Shown: positions 35,375 through 45,278, counted from the stretch's first letter. The stretch: 64,000 nt of DNA from Enterococcus termitis (GCF_001730305.1 NZ_MIJY01000023.1:1-64000), one strand, 5' to 3'. Numbers and translations: made by a program. The notes: generated from the letters alone by a model not told the origin.

Positions 35375-38300
35375 ATGCACAAAAAACTAGGAAGTTTATT
35401 ATTGATTGTCACATTAATTTTACCGCTTTTTTTAAATTTAGTTCCTATGAAAGCAGAGGCAGCAGGGAGAGATATTTCTCAAAGTCATATTACATCAATT
35501 ACTACGAATTCATCAAATGTAAATAGCGGAGAACAAATAAGTATAGAAGTACTATTTGATAATTCTGCTGGTGAAATAGAAAATGGCGATTACCTTGCTC
35601 TATCTTGGCCTCAAATCGGGTTGACGATTCTTGAAGGGTATGAGAAAACATTTTACCTAACAATTGAGGGCGTAAATGTTGGAACAGTACATATAACAAC
35701 AAGTGGAGCTGTAGCTACTTTTAATGAAAACATAGAAGATATTGAGAATATCAAAGGCGGCTTTAATTTTGAGGCGGTTGTACACAACGATAATTCACAA
35801 GAGTCTACTGAAACGATTTACATAAATGGCGGACAAATTCAGACTGGCGTAAATGTTCATACTGCAGGACATGGATCTTCAGGATCAGAATATCCGTTTT
35901 TGGTTAAATCCGGAGTGATTCATCCAGAAAATCCTGAACAAATTTCATGGGACGTTAGTGCAAACTTAGAAAGAGATGTATTAGATGGAAAAATTTCAAT
36001 CATCGATCAGATCAGAAATGTTCCTACAGATCACCAATTGATTCCTGAAAGCTTCAGAATTATCTTAGCTGGTCGAGAAAATAAAGATTATATTGGACTT
36101 TCAGGAATCGCGCAATTTTTGAGTGAACATTCAGGCGCGATTTTCGATTATGATGTTAACACTGGTAAAATTGAAGTTGTTTTACCTTACCCAGATGGAT
36201 CTGAGACCTCTATGCGTATTCTTTATAAAACTCAAATCATCAATAATGATGTAGAATTTTTTACAAATGATGCAACAGCTGAATATCGATTACGTGATAA
36301 AGATTATGAAACACAAACAGTGAATAAAGTAGTCGAAAATATCAATGTGGGTTCTTGGATCGAAGGATCTACGGTTGGTAAAATAGAATTGCAAAAGGTA
36401 AGCAGTGAAGACAGTACTCACCTATTGGAAGGTGCTGTATTTGACCTGATTGATCCTAAGGATAATAGTGTGATTGAACAATTAGTCACAGACGAATTAG
36501 GGAAAGCAACTTCTCAGAAAATTGAATTTGGTGAATATATCTTGCAAGAAACAAAAGCACCAGTTGGCTTTGAATTAGATCCTACACCGGTCAAAGTAAC
36601 ACTAGAAAAAAATAAAGAAACAAACAATACCGCGTTTATTACACTTGAAAATACACCGGAACAACCATTACGACCATTAGAACCAGCGAAACAATTTGGT
36701 GGAATCAAAATCATCAAAAAAGATTCTGAAAATAATCAGGTATTGAAAGATGCTGTTTTTGAGCTAAAGAATGCGGCTGGTGAAACAGTTGAAAGTGGTC
36801 TAACGACTAACGATCAAGGGATAATTGAAGTAGCACATCTACCTATTGGAACGTATCAATTAATAGAAACAAAAGCACCAAAGGGCTACCAATTAGACAC
36901 GAAGTCTATCCAAGTGAATGTTCAGTTCAATGAAACGGTTGAAGTAACTGTTTTAAATAATAAAGAATTGTCAGAATCAGAATTACAGCCTAGTGAACAT
37001 TTTGGTGCAATCAAAGTTATCAAGAAAGATCGAGAAGATTTGCGTGTGCTTAAGGGAGCAGTTTTTGAGTTAAAAAATGCATCTGGCGAAGTTGTAGAAG
37101 ATGATTTAACAACAAATGAACAAGGAATAATCAGTGTTTCTCATTTGGCTATTGGTGAATATGAACTAATAGAAGTAAAAGCACCCAAAGCACATAGAAT
37201 TGAGAAAACACCGATTCATGTGACAGTTAAGTTTAACGAAACAACTGAAATCACAGTCTTCAACAGTAAGGAAATTCCAGATACAGAACTGTTGCCAAGT
37301 GAGCAATTCGGCTCGCTTAAAGTTATCAAAAAAGGTCAAGAAAACCAACAAGTACTAGAAGGCGCAGTTTTCGACTTGAAAAATGAAGCCGGAGAAGTGG
37401 TAAAAAGTGATTTAACAACGAATGAAAAAGGAATCATCGAAGTCGCTCATTTACCAATCGGAAGCTATGAATTGATCGAAACCAAAGCACCAAAGGATTA
37501 TCAAGTAGAAAAAGCTCCTATCCAAGTAAAGGTTAAATTTAACGAAACAACTGAACTCACAGTCTTCAACAGTAAGGAAATCTTAGAAACAGAGCTGTTG
37601 CCAAGTGAGCAATTCGGCTCGCTTAAAGTCATCAAAAAAGACCAAGAAAACCAACAAGTACTAGAAGGCGCAGTTTTCGACCTGAAAAATGAAGCTGGAG
37701 AGGTAGTAAAAAGTGATTTAACAACGAATGAAGAAGGAATCATCGAAGTTGCCCATTTACCGATCGGAAGCTATGAATTGATCGAAACCAAAGCACCAAA
37801 AAATTATCAAGTAGAAAAAGCTCCTGTTCAAGTAATGGTTAAATTTAACGAAACAACTGAAATCACAGTCTTCAACAGTAAGGAAATCTTAGCAACAGAA
37901 CTATTGCCAAGCGAGCAATTTGGTACACTTAAAGTCATTAAAAAAGACCAAGAAAACCAACAAGTACTAGAAGGCGCAGTTTTTGACCTGAAAAATGAAA
38001 CCGGAGAAGTGGTAAAAAGTGATTTAACAACGAATGAAGAGGGAATCATCGAAGTTGCCCATTTACCGATTGGAAGCTATGAATTGATCGAAACCAAAGC
38101 ACCAAAAAATTATCAAATAGAAAAAGCCTCTATCCAAGTAAAGGTTAAATTTAACGAAACAACTGAAATCACAGTGTTCAACAGTAAAAAAGAATCTATG
38201 ACAGTTATTCAACCAAATAAGGCTCTTAATCATACAAAAAATAGTACTGCTGTAAAAGATAAACAAGTGCTATCCAATAAAGAAAAATCCAGTGCCAAAA

Positions 38301-38419
38301 ATGGCAGAAGTTTACCAAGTACAGGAGAAACAGGTAACACATTAGCCCTTCTATTTGGAATCATGATTTTAATGACAGGCTTTAGCTTGTTGATAGTCAA
38401 AAATGCATATAAACAATAA
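35375..38419 (+). CDS. LPXTG cell-wall adhesin with six CnaB/SpaA domains
   Basis: The 1014-residue protein has a signal peptide (cut near KAEA, residue 28) and an N-terminal adhesin region of the SdrD/collagen-binding fold (about 35-330). Six B domains start near residues 334, 439, 541, 643, 745 and 847. Each shows a Lys in KVIKK, a Glu in YELIETKAP and an Asn near VFN, the set that makes an internal isopeptide bond. A linker, LPSTGE near 980, a membrane helix and a KNAYKQ tail complete the sortase signal. Domains 4-6 are 306-bp DNA repeats that are almost identical. GGGGGAAAA precedes the ATG. Confidence 0.92.
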   Translation: MHKKLGSLLLIVTLILPLFLNLVPMKAEAAGRDISQSHITSITTNSSNVNSGEQISIEVLFDNSAGEIENGDYLALSWPQIGLTILEGYEKTFYLTIEGVNVGTVHITTSGAVATFNENIEDIENIKGGFNFEAVVHNDNSQESTETIYINGGQIQTGVNVHTAGHGSSGSEYPFLVKSGVIHPENPEQISWDVSANLERDVLDGKISIIDQIRNVPTDHQLIPESFRIILAGRENKDYIGLSGIAQFLSEHSGAIFDYDVNTGKIEVVLPYPDGSETSMRILYKTQIINNDVEFFTNDATAEYRLRDKDYETQTVNKVVENINVGSWIEGSTVGKIELQKVSSEDSTHLLEGAVFDLIDPKDNSVIEQLVTDELGKATSQKIEFGEYILQETKAPVGFELDPTPVKVTLEKNKETNNTAFITLENTPEQPLRPLEPAKQFGGIKIIKKDSENNQVLKDAVFELKNAAGETVESGLTTNDQGIIEVAHLPIGTYQLIETKAPKGYQLDTKSIQVNVQFNETVEVTVLNNKELSESELQPSEHFGAIKVIKKDREDLRVLKGAVFELKNASGEVVEDDLTTNEQGIISVSHLAIGEYELIEVKAPKAHRIEKTPIHVTVKFNETTEITVFNSKEIPDTELLPSEQFGSLKVIKKGQENQQVLEGAVFDLKNEAGEVVKSDLTTNEKGIIEVAHLPIGSYELIETKAPKDYQVEKAPIQVKVKFNETTELTVFNSKEILETELLPSEQFGSLKVIKKDQENQQVLEGAVFDLKNEAGEVVKSDLTTNEEGIIEVAHLPIGSYELIETKAPKNYQVEKAPVQVMVKFNETTEITVFNSKEILATELLPSEQFGTLKVIKKDQENQQVLEGAVFDLKNETGEVVKSDLTTNEEGIIEVAHLPIGSYELIETKAPKNYQIEKASIQVKVKFNETTEITVFNSKKESMTVIQPNKALNHTKNSTAVKDKQVLSNKEKSSAKNGRSLPSTGETGNTLALLFGIMILMTGFSLLIVKNAYKQ

Positions 38420-38542
38420 AAAAGCAGCTTTTTAGTAAAATTTTGATAAGGACACGGTTCCAAGTGAGATTATCAGAGATAACGGAAGAGTAGAAGAGGC
38501 TTAGCCTGGAAAAGTGAGTGTTGAAAGGCAGTTTATAGTTAA

Positions 38543-38610
38543 AAAAAGGCAGGATACACGAAAATTGGTAGACCAATCTTTGTGTATCCCGTCTTATTTT
38601 TGCCTTTTTA
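38543..38610. terminator. Bidirectional terminator between the adhesin and serine dehydratase genes
   Basis: AAAAGGCA (38545) with TGCCTTTT and GGATACAC with GTGTATCC make a two-part stem with A-run and T-run flanks. It serves the convergent genes on both sides. Confidence 0.7.
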
Positions 38611-38631
38611 TACATATACTCTTTTTAGTGA

Positions 38632-39519
38632 TTAATTAGTGTGACTATCACTTTGTTTGTTCAAAATTTCCTCTGCCAGCCGTTGTGCAGTCGGTGTCAC
38701 TGCTAAACCGCCTTCAGCAGTTTCTTTGAAAATCTGAGGCATTTGTCGACCCACTTGATACATTGCAGCAACAACCTCATCTGGAGGGATTACACTACGA
38801 ATACCGGCTAATGCCATATCTGCTGAGATGAATGCCTGTGAAGAGCCTAAGGCATTTCTTTTTACGCAAGGAACTTCAACTAAGCCAGCGACTGGATCAC
38901 AAATCAACCCCATCATGTTTTTTAAAGTAATTGCAATTGCTTGCGCTGCTTGGTCAGCAGTACCGCCAGCTGCACATACTAAGGCTGCACTGGCCATTGC
39001 ACTAGCTGATCCAACTTCTGCCTGACAACCCCCTTCAGCACCGCTAATAGAGGAATTGTTCGCAATAACTAATCCAAAAGCGCCAGCAGTAAATAAGAAA
39101 TCTACTTGTTGTTCATGTGTTAAGTCTAATCGCTCAATGGCCGCCATCAGGACACCAGGAACCACTCCGGCACTGCCTGCGGTAGGTGTTGCACAGATCA
39201 GCCCCATATTTGCATTGACCTCATTGACAGCTACAGCATTTCTTACAGCAGTCAAAATTGTTTCACCGCTAAGAAAATTGCCAGCTTCAATGTATTTGTT
39301 TAAACGAGTTGCATCTCCGCCAGTAATGCCTGTAACAGAAGTTACACCATCTACACCTTCTTCGATGGATTGTTTCATTACGGCAAGATTGCGTTCCATC
39401 GTTTCAATAATTTTTTCACGACTGTGACCATGATTTTCTATTTCTGTTGCGATCATCAGTTCCGCAACACTTGGAAAGTTGGCTGCTTGTTTTACTAATT
39501 CTTCTATTGATAGAAACAT
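38632..39519 (-). CDS. sdaAA: L-serine dehydratase, iron-sulfur type, alpha subunit
   Basis: The 295-residue product has the conserved Cys residues that bind the 4Fe-4S cluster: GLICATPTAGSAG near 107, ISGAEGGCQAEVGSA near 160 and the LICDPVAGLVEVPC pair near 210. With the beta subunit it deaminates L-serine to pyruvate and ammonia. It lies 17 bp after the beta gene on the minus strand. A C-terminal tail (NKQSDSHTN) is ordinary. Confidence 0.95.
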   Translation of the reverse strand: MFLSIEELVKQAANFPSVAELMIATEIENHGHSREKIIETMERNLAVMKQSIEEGVDGVTSVTGITGGDATRLNKYIEAGNFLSGETILTAVRNAVAVNEVNANMGLICATPTAGSAGVVPGVLMAAIERLDLTHEQQVDFLFTAGAFGLVIANNSSISGAEGGCQAEVGSASAMASAALVCAAGGTADQAAQAIAITLKNMMGLICDPVAGLVEVPCVKRNALGSSQAFISADMALAGIRSVIPPDEVVAAMYQVGRQMPQIFKETAEGGLAVTPTAQRLAEEILNKQSDSHTN

Positions 39520-39536
39520 TTTTTCTGCTCCTTTAT

Positions 39537-40205
39537 CTAATCAAAATAATTTACACTGAAAATATGTGGTATCTGAACTAATTTCATTGTGATATCACCG
39601 ATATCAGCATGATCAATCTCAATGATCATGATTGCTTTTTCACCTTTTGATTCACGTGTTACGGTCATCGTTCCAATATTGATATTTGTTTCAGAGAGTA
39701 GGTTGGTCACTTTAGCAATCATTCCAGGTACATCTTGATGAACAATGATGAACGTTGGCGTACCCATGGTTAAAGAAATCTTGAATCCGTTCAGCTCTGA
39801 AATCTGAATATTACCGCCGCCGATCGAAATTCCAGTAACAGACAATGTACGATCGCCTTTAGAAACCAATAATTTTACTGAGTTTGGATGCTCAGCTTTT
39901 TCTTTAAGAGGAACAAATAAAACTTCCATATTTTGCTCATGAGCAATTTTTAAAGAATCCGCTAAACGCTCATCATCTGGTTCCATATCCAGCAAACCGC
40001 CAACTAAAGCAATATCGGTCCCGTGACCACGATAGGTTTTGGCAAAAGACTCATATAAATAAATATCCACGGTATCCGGCTGCTCCCCAAAAATGCTACG
40101 AACGATTTTACCGATACGAGCAGCTCCAGCAGTGTGAGAGCTGCTTGGTCCAATCATGACTGGACCAATGATATCAAAAACACTTTTGTAGCGTAAATTT
40201 TCCAT
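39537..40205 (-). CDS. sdaAB: L-serine dehydratase, iron-sulfur type, beta subunit
   Basis: The 222-residue protein has the N-terminal SDH beta domain (FDIIGPVMIGPSSSHTAGAA, residues 9-28) and a C-terminal ACT domain (FIIVHQDVPGMIAKVTNLLS near 150). The ACT domain is expected to bind serine and tune activity. It is the first gene of the two-gene operon. A TATGAT box in the A/T-rich stretch near 40245-40255 (minus strand) may be its -10. Confidence 0.95.
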   Translation of the reverse strand: MENLRYKSVFDIIGPVMIGPSSSHTAGAARIGKIVRSIFGEQPDTVDIYLYESFAKTYRGHGTDIALVGGLLDMEPDDERLADSLKIAHEQNMEVLFVPLKEKAEHPNSVKLLVSKGDRTLSVTGISIGGGNIQISELNGFKISLTMGTPTFIIVHQDVPGMIAKVTNLLSETNINIGTMTVTRESKGEKAIMIIEIDHADIGDITMKLVQIPHIFSVNYFD

Positions 40206-40365
40206 TTCAATTCACCTGTTTTCTTATTTTAATATCAGAATTTTTCTAACGAAAGTCTATCATAATTGTTTAGAAGAAACTAGAAAAGGAATAGAAATGC
40301 TAGAAAAAATTAGCTTTTTCTCATTTTGATCATCAAAATTACAGTAAGAAAACAACAGAAAAGTG

Positions 40366-40394
40366 TTGAAAATTTATCAGAAGCAGAGTATACT
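40366..40394 (+). promoter_or_regulatory. Promoter of the rplK-rplA operon
   Basis: TTGAAA, 17 bp, TATACT, about 118 bp before the rplK start. Confidence 0.75.
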
Positions 40395-40511
40395 ATTTTA
40401 GTGTGCAATTTTGCGCATAAGAATTCTTTGATTGATCAAAGAAGGATTGACGTGGGAGGAGAAATCTTCATCTCCAATTAACCACATCACGGACTCAAGG
40501 AGGTATGTCTC
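40395..40511 (+). promoter_or_regulatory. 5' leader of rplK with probable L1-binding site
   Basis: The leader holds TTTGATTGATCAAAG and a GGAGA/TCTCC hairpin. That hairpin is flanked by GTGGGAGG and AACCACATCA, which mimic the 23S rRNA target of L1. A second copy lies before rplA. In other bacteria L1 represses this operon by binding such a site; the role here is inferred. Confidence 0.6.
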
Positions 40512-40934
40512 GTGGCAAAAAAAGTAGAAAAATTAGTTAAATTGCAAATTCCTGCAGGTAAAGCAACACCAGCTCCGCCAGTAGGTCCTGCATTAGGTCA
40601 AGCGGGTATCAACATCATGGGATTCACAAAAGAATTCAACGCTCGTACAGCTGATCAAGCTGGTTTGATCATTCCAGTAGTAATTTCTGTATATGAAGAT
40701 CGTTCATTTACATTCATTACTAAAACACCACCAGCTGCAGTATTATTGAAAAAAGCTGCAAAAATCGACAAAGGTTCTGGTGAGCCAAACAAAACTAAAG
40801 TAGCTAAAGTAACTAGCGATCAAGTAAAAGAAATCGCTGAACTTAAAATGGCAGACCTAAACGCCGCTGATGTTGAAGCAGCAATGCGCATGGTCGAAGG
40901 AACTGCACGAAGCATGGGAATCACTGTAGAATAA
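40512..40934 (+). CDS. rplK: 50S ribosomal protein L11
   Basis: The 140-residue protein has the L11 N-terminal motif [20 protein letters not shown] and the C-terminal rRNA-binding part ([28 protein letters not shown]). The start is GTG at 40512 behind AAGGAGG. It forms the GTPase-associated region with 23S rRNA. It heads the operon with rplA. Confidence 0.98.
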   Translation: MAKKVEKLVKLQIPAGKATPAPPVGPALGQAGINIMGFTKEFNARTADQAGLIIPVVISVYEDRSFTFITKTPPAAVLLKKAAKIDKGSGEPNKTKVAKVTSDQVKEIAELKMADLNAADVEAAMRMVEGTARSMGITVE

Positions 40935-40989
40935 TTTTATTCTAACGTCCCAAAGAAGTAGCTTCTCAGTTTATTTCATATTTAAAGAT

Positions 40990-41030
40990 ATGAATTACGT
41001 GGGAGGTTCTACCGTTATAACCACAATCAA
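40990..41030 (+). promoter_or_regulatory. Second L1-site-like hairpin, before rplA
   Basis: ACGTGGGAGGTTCTACC followed by GTTATAACCACAATCA repeats the pattern found before rplK (GTGGGAGG...AACCAC). It lies in the 108-bp gap between the two genes. Confidence 0.55.
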
Positions 41031-41042
41031 GGAGGAAACAAA

Positions 41043-41732
41043 ATGGCTAAAAAGAGCAAAAAAATGCAAGATGCATTAAAAAAAGTTGAATCATCAAAAG
41101 TTTACCCAGTAGCAGAAGCGATCGCTTTGGCTAAAGAAACAAATATTGCAAAATTCGACGCAACTGTTGAAGTTGCTTACCGTTTAAATGTAGACCCTAA
41201 AAAAGCAGACCAACAAATCCGTGGCGCAGTAGTATTACCTAACGGAACTGGTAAAACTCAATCTGTTTTAGTATTCGCTAAAGGTGAAAAAGCAAAAGAA
41301 GCTGAAGCAGCTGGTGCTGATTACGTAGGCGATGCTGACATGGTTCAAAAAATCCAAGGTGGATGGTTTGACTTTGACGTAGTAGTAGCAACTCCAGACA
41401 TGATGGCTGAAGTTGGTAAATTAGGTCGTGTCTTAGGTCCTAAAGGTCTTATGCCTAACCCTAAAACTGGTACTGTAACTATGGACGTAACAAAAGCTGT
41501 TAACGAAGTAAAAGCTGGTAAAGTAACTTACCGTGTTGACAAAGCTGGAAACATCCACGTACCAATTGGTAAAGTTTCATTCGATAACGAAAAATTAATC
41601 GAAAACTTCAATACAATCAACGACGTATTGTTAAAAGCTAAACCATCAGCAGCAAAAGGTCAATACATCAAAAATATTTCAGTAACAACTACATTTGGAC
41701 CTGGAATCCACGTTGACCAAGCTTCATTTTAA
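41043..41732 (+). CDS. rplA: 50S ribosomal protein L1
   Basis: The 229-residue protein has the L1 signature [19 protein letters not shown] (residues about 124-142) and the standard ends. It binds 23S rRNA at the E site stalk and usually also its own mRNA, which would fit the two paired elements noted upstream. AAGGAGG precedes the ATG. Confidence 0.98.
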   Translation: MAKKSKKMQDALKKVESSKVYPVAEAIALAKETNIAKFDATVEVAYRLNVDPKKADQQIRGAVVLPNGTGKTQSVLVFAKGEKAKEAEAAGADYVGDADMVQKIQGGWFDFDVVVATPDMMAEVGKLGRVLGPKGLMPNPKTGTVTMDVTKAVNEVKAGKVTYRVDKAGNIHVPIGKVSFDNEKLIENFNTINDVLLKAKPSAAKGQYIKNISVTTTFGPGIHVDQASF

Positions 41733-41751
41733 TTAGAAGTTTTACAAAAAA

Positions 41752-42046
41752 ATATTGACTTGATTACCTTATCTATGGTAAGGTAATCAAGGTTAAATAA
41801 TTAACTGTACCGAAGACAGTAGGTGACGTATGTCTTAATTTCCTACCGAGGACAATTGTTGAGTTATATACAATTCAGTCCCTCTATGTCTACGGTGGCA
41901 TGGAGTTTTATTTATTTACACAGTTTTTTCAAAATTGATGTAAATAAATACTTGGTGAACGTAGTGAGCAAAGTTTCATCTGATTCTTCTAAACCACATA
42001 GTGTAACCCAGTGAAACTCCACCATCAAAATCAGGAGGTGAAATAA
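41752..42046 (+). ncRNA. L10 leader RNA (ribosomal protein leader)
   Basis: About 300 bp separate rplA from rplJ. The stretch opens with a perfect 13-bp hairpin (CTTGATTACCTTA with TAAGGTAATCAAG, 41760-41792). It then holds the features of the Firmicutes L10 leader: CCGAAGACAGTAGGTGACG, CCTACCGAGGACAATTG, and CCTCTATGTCTACGGTGGCA near 41881. L10, with L12, binds this leader to limit its own synthesis. The start is approximate. Confidence 0.8.
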
Positions 42047-42547
42047 ATGAGTGAAGCAGCAATCGCTAAAAAAGAAACCCTAGTTCAAAATGCAGCTGAA
42101 AAATTTGAAGCAGCATCTTCTGTAGTAATCGTGGACTACCGTGGTTTGACAGTTGAAGAAGTCACTAACTTACGTAAACAATTACGTGATGCAGGCGTAG
42201 AAATGAAAGTTATCAAAAACTCTATCCTTTCTCGCGCAGCTAAAAAAGTTGGTTTAGACGGCTTGGACGAAGTATTTACAGGCCCAACTGCTGTAGCATT
42301 CAGCAATGACGATGTAGTAGCACCTGCTAAAATCATCGACGAATTTGCTAAAGATGCAAAAGCATTAGAAATCAAAGGTGGCGTCATCGAAGGAAAAGTT
42401 TCTTCAGTAGAAGAAATCACTGCTTTGGCGAAACTACCAAGCCGCGACGGTTTACTTTCTATGCTATTATCTGTATTGCAAGCGCCAGTCCGCAACGTGG
42501 CTTACGCTGTCAAAGCAGTCGCAGAGAAAAACGAAGAAGTTGCTTAA
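42047..42547 (+). CDS. rplJ: 50S ribosomal protein L10
   Basis: The 166-residue protein has the L10 pattern ([20 protein letters not shown], then [11 protein letters not shown]) and a helical C-terminus that carries L7/L12 dimers. AGGAGGTG precedes the ATG. rplL follows after 67 bp. Confidence 0.98.
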   Translation: MSEAAIAKKETLVQNAAEKFEAASSVVIVDYRGLTVEEVTNLRKQLRDAGVEMKVIKNSILSRAAKKVGLDGLDEVFTGPTAVAFSNDDVVAPAKIIDEFAKDAKALEIKGGVIEGKVSSVEEITALAKLPSRDGLLSMLLSVLQAPVRNVAYAVKAVAEKNEEVA

Positions 42548-42614
42548 TAGCAGCTTGATTCATAATTATCAACAAAAAAATAAAACAATTTTAATTTAAA
42601 TGGAGGAAATTCAA

Positions 42615-42983
42615 ATGGCATTGAACATTGAAAACATCGTTGCTGAATTAGAAACAGCAACTATCTTAGAATTAAGCGAATTAGTTAAAGCTATCGAAGA
42701 AAAATTTGACGTATCAGCAGCAGCTCCTGTAGCAGCAGCAGCAGGTCCAGCAACTGGTGGCGGCGAAGAACAAACTGAATTCACTGTAGAATTAACTGCA
42801 GCTGGAGACCAAAAAGTTAAAGTTATCAAAGCAGTTCGTGAAGCAACTGGCTTAGGCTTGAAAGAAGCTAAAGCAGTAGTTGATGGCGCTCCTGCACCAG
42901 TTAAAGAAGGCGTTTCTAAAGATGAAGCTGAAGCATTAAAAGCTGCTTTAGAAGAAGTTGGCGCTTCTGTAACAGTAAAATAA
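42615..42983 (+). CDS. rplL: 50S ribosomal protein L7/L12
   Basis: I start at the ATG at 42615 (MALNIENIV), with GGAGG eight bases upstream; an ATG-less extension to 42600 is not needed. The 122-residue protein has the dimerisation N-terminus, an Ala-rich hinge and the C-terminal domain [20 protein letters not shown] that contacts elongation factors. Confidence 0.98.
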   Translation: MALNIENIVAELETATILELSELVKAIEEKFDVSAAAPVAAAAGPATGGGEEQTEFTVELTAAGDQKVKVIKAVREATGLGLKEAKAVVDGAPAPVKEGVSKDEAEALKAALEEVGASVTVK

Positions 42984-43000
42984 TCGACTTAATTGTCTTA

Positions 43001-43045
43001 AAACGTCTAATCCTTTGTATATCGAAGGGTTGGACGTTTTTTTTT
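43001..43045 (+). terminator. Terminator of rplJ-rplL
   Basis: AAACGTCTAATCCTT pairs with AAGGGTTGGACGTTT (with G-U pairs) and is followed by eight T. Confidence 0.85.
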
Positions 43046-43135
43046 CTGTAATTTTGGTTTGACTATACTTTTTTATTTGGCTCTTTGTCAAAGAATGTTG
43101 GTGAAGAAAAACTAAACAAATAAATCGTTTATCAT

Positions 43136-43166
43136 AAAACCTAGAGGAAACCTCCTCTAGGTTTTT
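43136..43166. terminator. Hairpin terminator at the end of the transposase relic
   Basis: AAAACCTAGAGGA and TCCTCTAGGTTTTT form a 13-bp stem with four-base loop, A-run before and T-run after. It can act on both strands. Confidence 0.75.
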
Positions 43167-43397
43167 CTGTTTCTTGAAAAAGAATCGTGCCAAAACATAA
43201 AGAAATTTTCAACTTGAAATTGTAAAAATTACGAAATCCGTTAATAAGGTTATTTAAAGATTCCAATGATTCATTAGAATAAGAAATTTCTAGTCTATTT
43301 TTAAATTCATTTTGACTTTTTCCAAGTAGAAATGTTGTTTGGTAATAAGCTGGGAGCGTTGAATATTCTTCATTTAATAATGCACTAAATCTCGCCT
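43160..43397 (-). pseudogene. Relic of an ISL3-family transposase C-terminus
   Basis: Read on the minus strand, the frame gives RLEISYSNESLESLNNL followed by NGFRNFYNFKLKI. This matches the ISL3 C-terminal pattern YSNGP-E-NN-IK...GFRNF-NF--RI with a small internal deletion. No start, catalytic core or inverted repeat remains. The rest of 43167-43618 is A/T-rich with stops in all frames, and I see no other gene there. Confidence 0.6.
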
Positions 43398-43618
43398 AAA
43401 CGCTTGTTTTTACAGCATAAAGAAAGTTCTAATAAAAAGTATAACCTATTTTCGATTCATCATTAGACACAGGTATACAAGCAACGACTTCTGTTTCAGT
43501 TAAATATGTTGAAAATGAAGAACAGCGAAAGTGTTTTTGAAGAAGTTTCCAATTAAAATAAACCTTGAAATCGATTTTTAATGGATTTATGCTTATAGAT
43601 GAAAGGAAGGTGCATTCT

Positions 43619-44602
43619 ATGACCAAAGAAGAATTGCATGATTTTATAAGCAAAAAGCAACCTAATATCTGTCAAATTACAGCTCGTAAGGCTGGTGAAG
43701 AAGTTTATTCAGATGAATGGAATAATTATAACAAAGAGGACACTTGCCATGTTATGTCAGCAACAAAAAGCATCGTATCTTTACTGATTGGAATTGCATT
43801 GAAACAAGGAATAATTAAAAGCATCGATGATAAAATATTAGATTATTTTCCAGCCTATAAGGTTAAACGTGGAGAAAAAACAATATATGAAATAACAATC
43901 AAGCATTTACTGACAATGAAAGCCCCCTATAAAGGAAAAGGTGATCCTTGGTCGAAAGTTTGTTCAAGTGAAGATTGGACTAAAACATCATTAGATTTTT
44001 TAGGAGGTAGAAAAGGTCTGACAGATGAATTTAATTACCAAACTGTATGCTTGCATATATTAACAGGTTTATTATATGAAGTAAGTAAGATGACAACCGT
44101 GGATTTTGCCAATGAATATTTGTTTGCTCCTATTGGGGTAAAAGAGCACGTAAATTATTATGCTGAAACAGCAGAAGAACATAAGCAGTTTACCATGAGC
44201 AAAAGCCCCAAAGAACATATTTGGTTTTGTGACCCTCTGAAAATCGGCACTGCAGGATATGGACTATGTCTTTCGGCAACAGATATGGCTAAAATTGGTG
44301 AGCTATGCCTAAATAAAGGTAGATACAATAATAAGCAAATTGTACCATCTGAATGGATAGAAGAAATGATTACACCAACAAGTGATCCATTAGAAAAATT
44401 TCAAAATATGAAATATGGATATTTATGGTGGATATTAGATTCTGAGAAAAATATATATTCAGCAATTGGGAATAGTGGCAATGTTATCTACATTGATTCT
44501 GGAAATGATGTTGTTATTGCTGTAACCTCATATTTTAAACCAACAGTATTTGACAGAATAGAATTTATAGAAGAGTATATCAAGCTGTTTATTCTAAAAT
44601 GA
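43619..44602 (+). CDS. Serine hydrolase of the beta-lactamase/class C family
   Basis: I take the ATG at 43619 because GGAAGG lies nine bases before it. The 327-residue cytosolic-looking protein has the SxxK motif in HVMSATKSIVSLLIG (Ser near residue 45), a Tyr-containing second motif region (EFNYQT), and the family strands YGLCLSATDMAKIGEL and YGYLWWI. There is no signal peptide. Relatives are esterases or peptidases, not resistance enzymes. It stands alone beside an IS relic, so it may have been acquired. Confidence 0.8.
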   Translation: MTKEELHDFISKKQPNICQITARKAGEEVYSDEWNNYNKEDTCHVMSATKSIVSLLIGIALKQGIIKSIDDKILDYFPAYKVKRGEKTIYEITIKHLLTMKAPYKGKGDPWSKVCSSEDWTKTSLDFLGGRKGLTDEFNYQTVCLHILTGLLYEVSKMTTVDFANEYLFAPIGVKEHVNYYAETAEEHKQFTMSKSPKEHIWFCDPLKIGTAGYGLCLSATDMAKIGELCLNKGRYNNKQIVPSEWIEEMITPTSDPLEKFQNMKYGYLWWILDSEKNIYSAIGNSGNVIYIDSGNDVVIAVTSYFKPTVFDRIEFIEEYIKLFILK

Positions 44603-44886
44603 TCCAAATCAACAAGGAATAAAGATAGGACAAACACCACAAGCTCTTTTACTTCACTAATTTTAGTTATGAATCTGTAAAAAGAAACTGCCTAGTGAGC
44701 CTATTTTAGATGATATTAGCATGGTGGATGGTAATTTTTATAGAATTATTTGGATGGATTAAATCAATACACCAAAAGAACTTTTAGGATTTTTAGTGCA
44801 TATCTTTCGTAACTTCTCCGCAAATCTGTTAGCATAATTATGTAATCATATTTTATTCTAAATTTTATTTGTAAGGAGGTCATAGT
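44603..44886 (+). other. Intergenic stretch without a supportable gene
   Basis: Short frames here, for example KKKLPSEPILDDISMVDG near 44680, lack ribosome sites and are broken by stops. They may be remains of a decayed gene. AAGGAGG at the end belongs to the next gene. Confidence 0.4.
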
Positions 44887-45132
44887 ATGTTACATTGGTT
44901 ATGGGTTTTAATCGTAGGTGGCGTTATCGGTGCAATTGCCGGTGCAATCACTAGCAAAGGAAAATCAATGGGATGGATCTTCAATATTATTGCAGGTTTA
45001 GTAGGATCATCAATTGGTCAAGCGCTTCTTGGAAGTTGGGGACCTCAAGTTGCTGGAATGGCATTAGTTCCATCAATTATTGGTGCAGTCATCTTAGTTG
45101 CAGTAGTATCATTTTTCCTTGGTAGAAATTAG
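44887..45132 (+). CDS. GlsB/YeaQ/YmgE-family stress membrane protein
   Basis: The 81-residue protein is Gly-rich with three hydrophobic segments (LWVLIVGGVIGAIAGAITSK; IFNIIAGLVGSSIGQALLG; IIGAVILVAVVSFFLG). This is the pattern of transglycosylase-associated proteins linked to general stress in enterococci. AAGGAGG precedes the ATG. It is monocistronic. Confidence 0.9.
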   Translation: MLHWLWVLIVGGVIGAIAGAITSKGKSMGWIFNIIAGLVGSSIGQALLGSWGPQVAGMALVPSIIGAVILVAVVSFFLGRN

Positions 45133-45138
45133 ATAGAT

Positions 45139-45182
45139 AAAAAAGTAGCCTGTCTCATAATTATGAGACAGGCTACTTTTTT
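45139..45182. terminator. Terminator after the GlsB-like gene
   Basis: AAAAGTAGCCTGTCTCATAA pairs perfectly with its complement around TT and continues into T. It is symmetrical, so it can act on both strands. Confidence 0.9.
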
Positions 45183-45278
45183 ATCTAGTTGACACGGCAA
45201 CTTTTCTGAATGGTTCAATGTTAACTGATAAAGATTACTCTATCACTTGAAGGACTTAAGCACAGTAACATGTGTTTT

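Noticed and set aside
37501-38266. Repeated minus-strand frames under the adhesin
   Set aside because: They follow the 306-bp repeats of the plus-strand gene and have no ribosome sites.
41823-42014. Short frame inside the rplJ leader
   Set aside because: The stretch is explained by the L10 leader RNA; no ribosome site.
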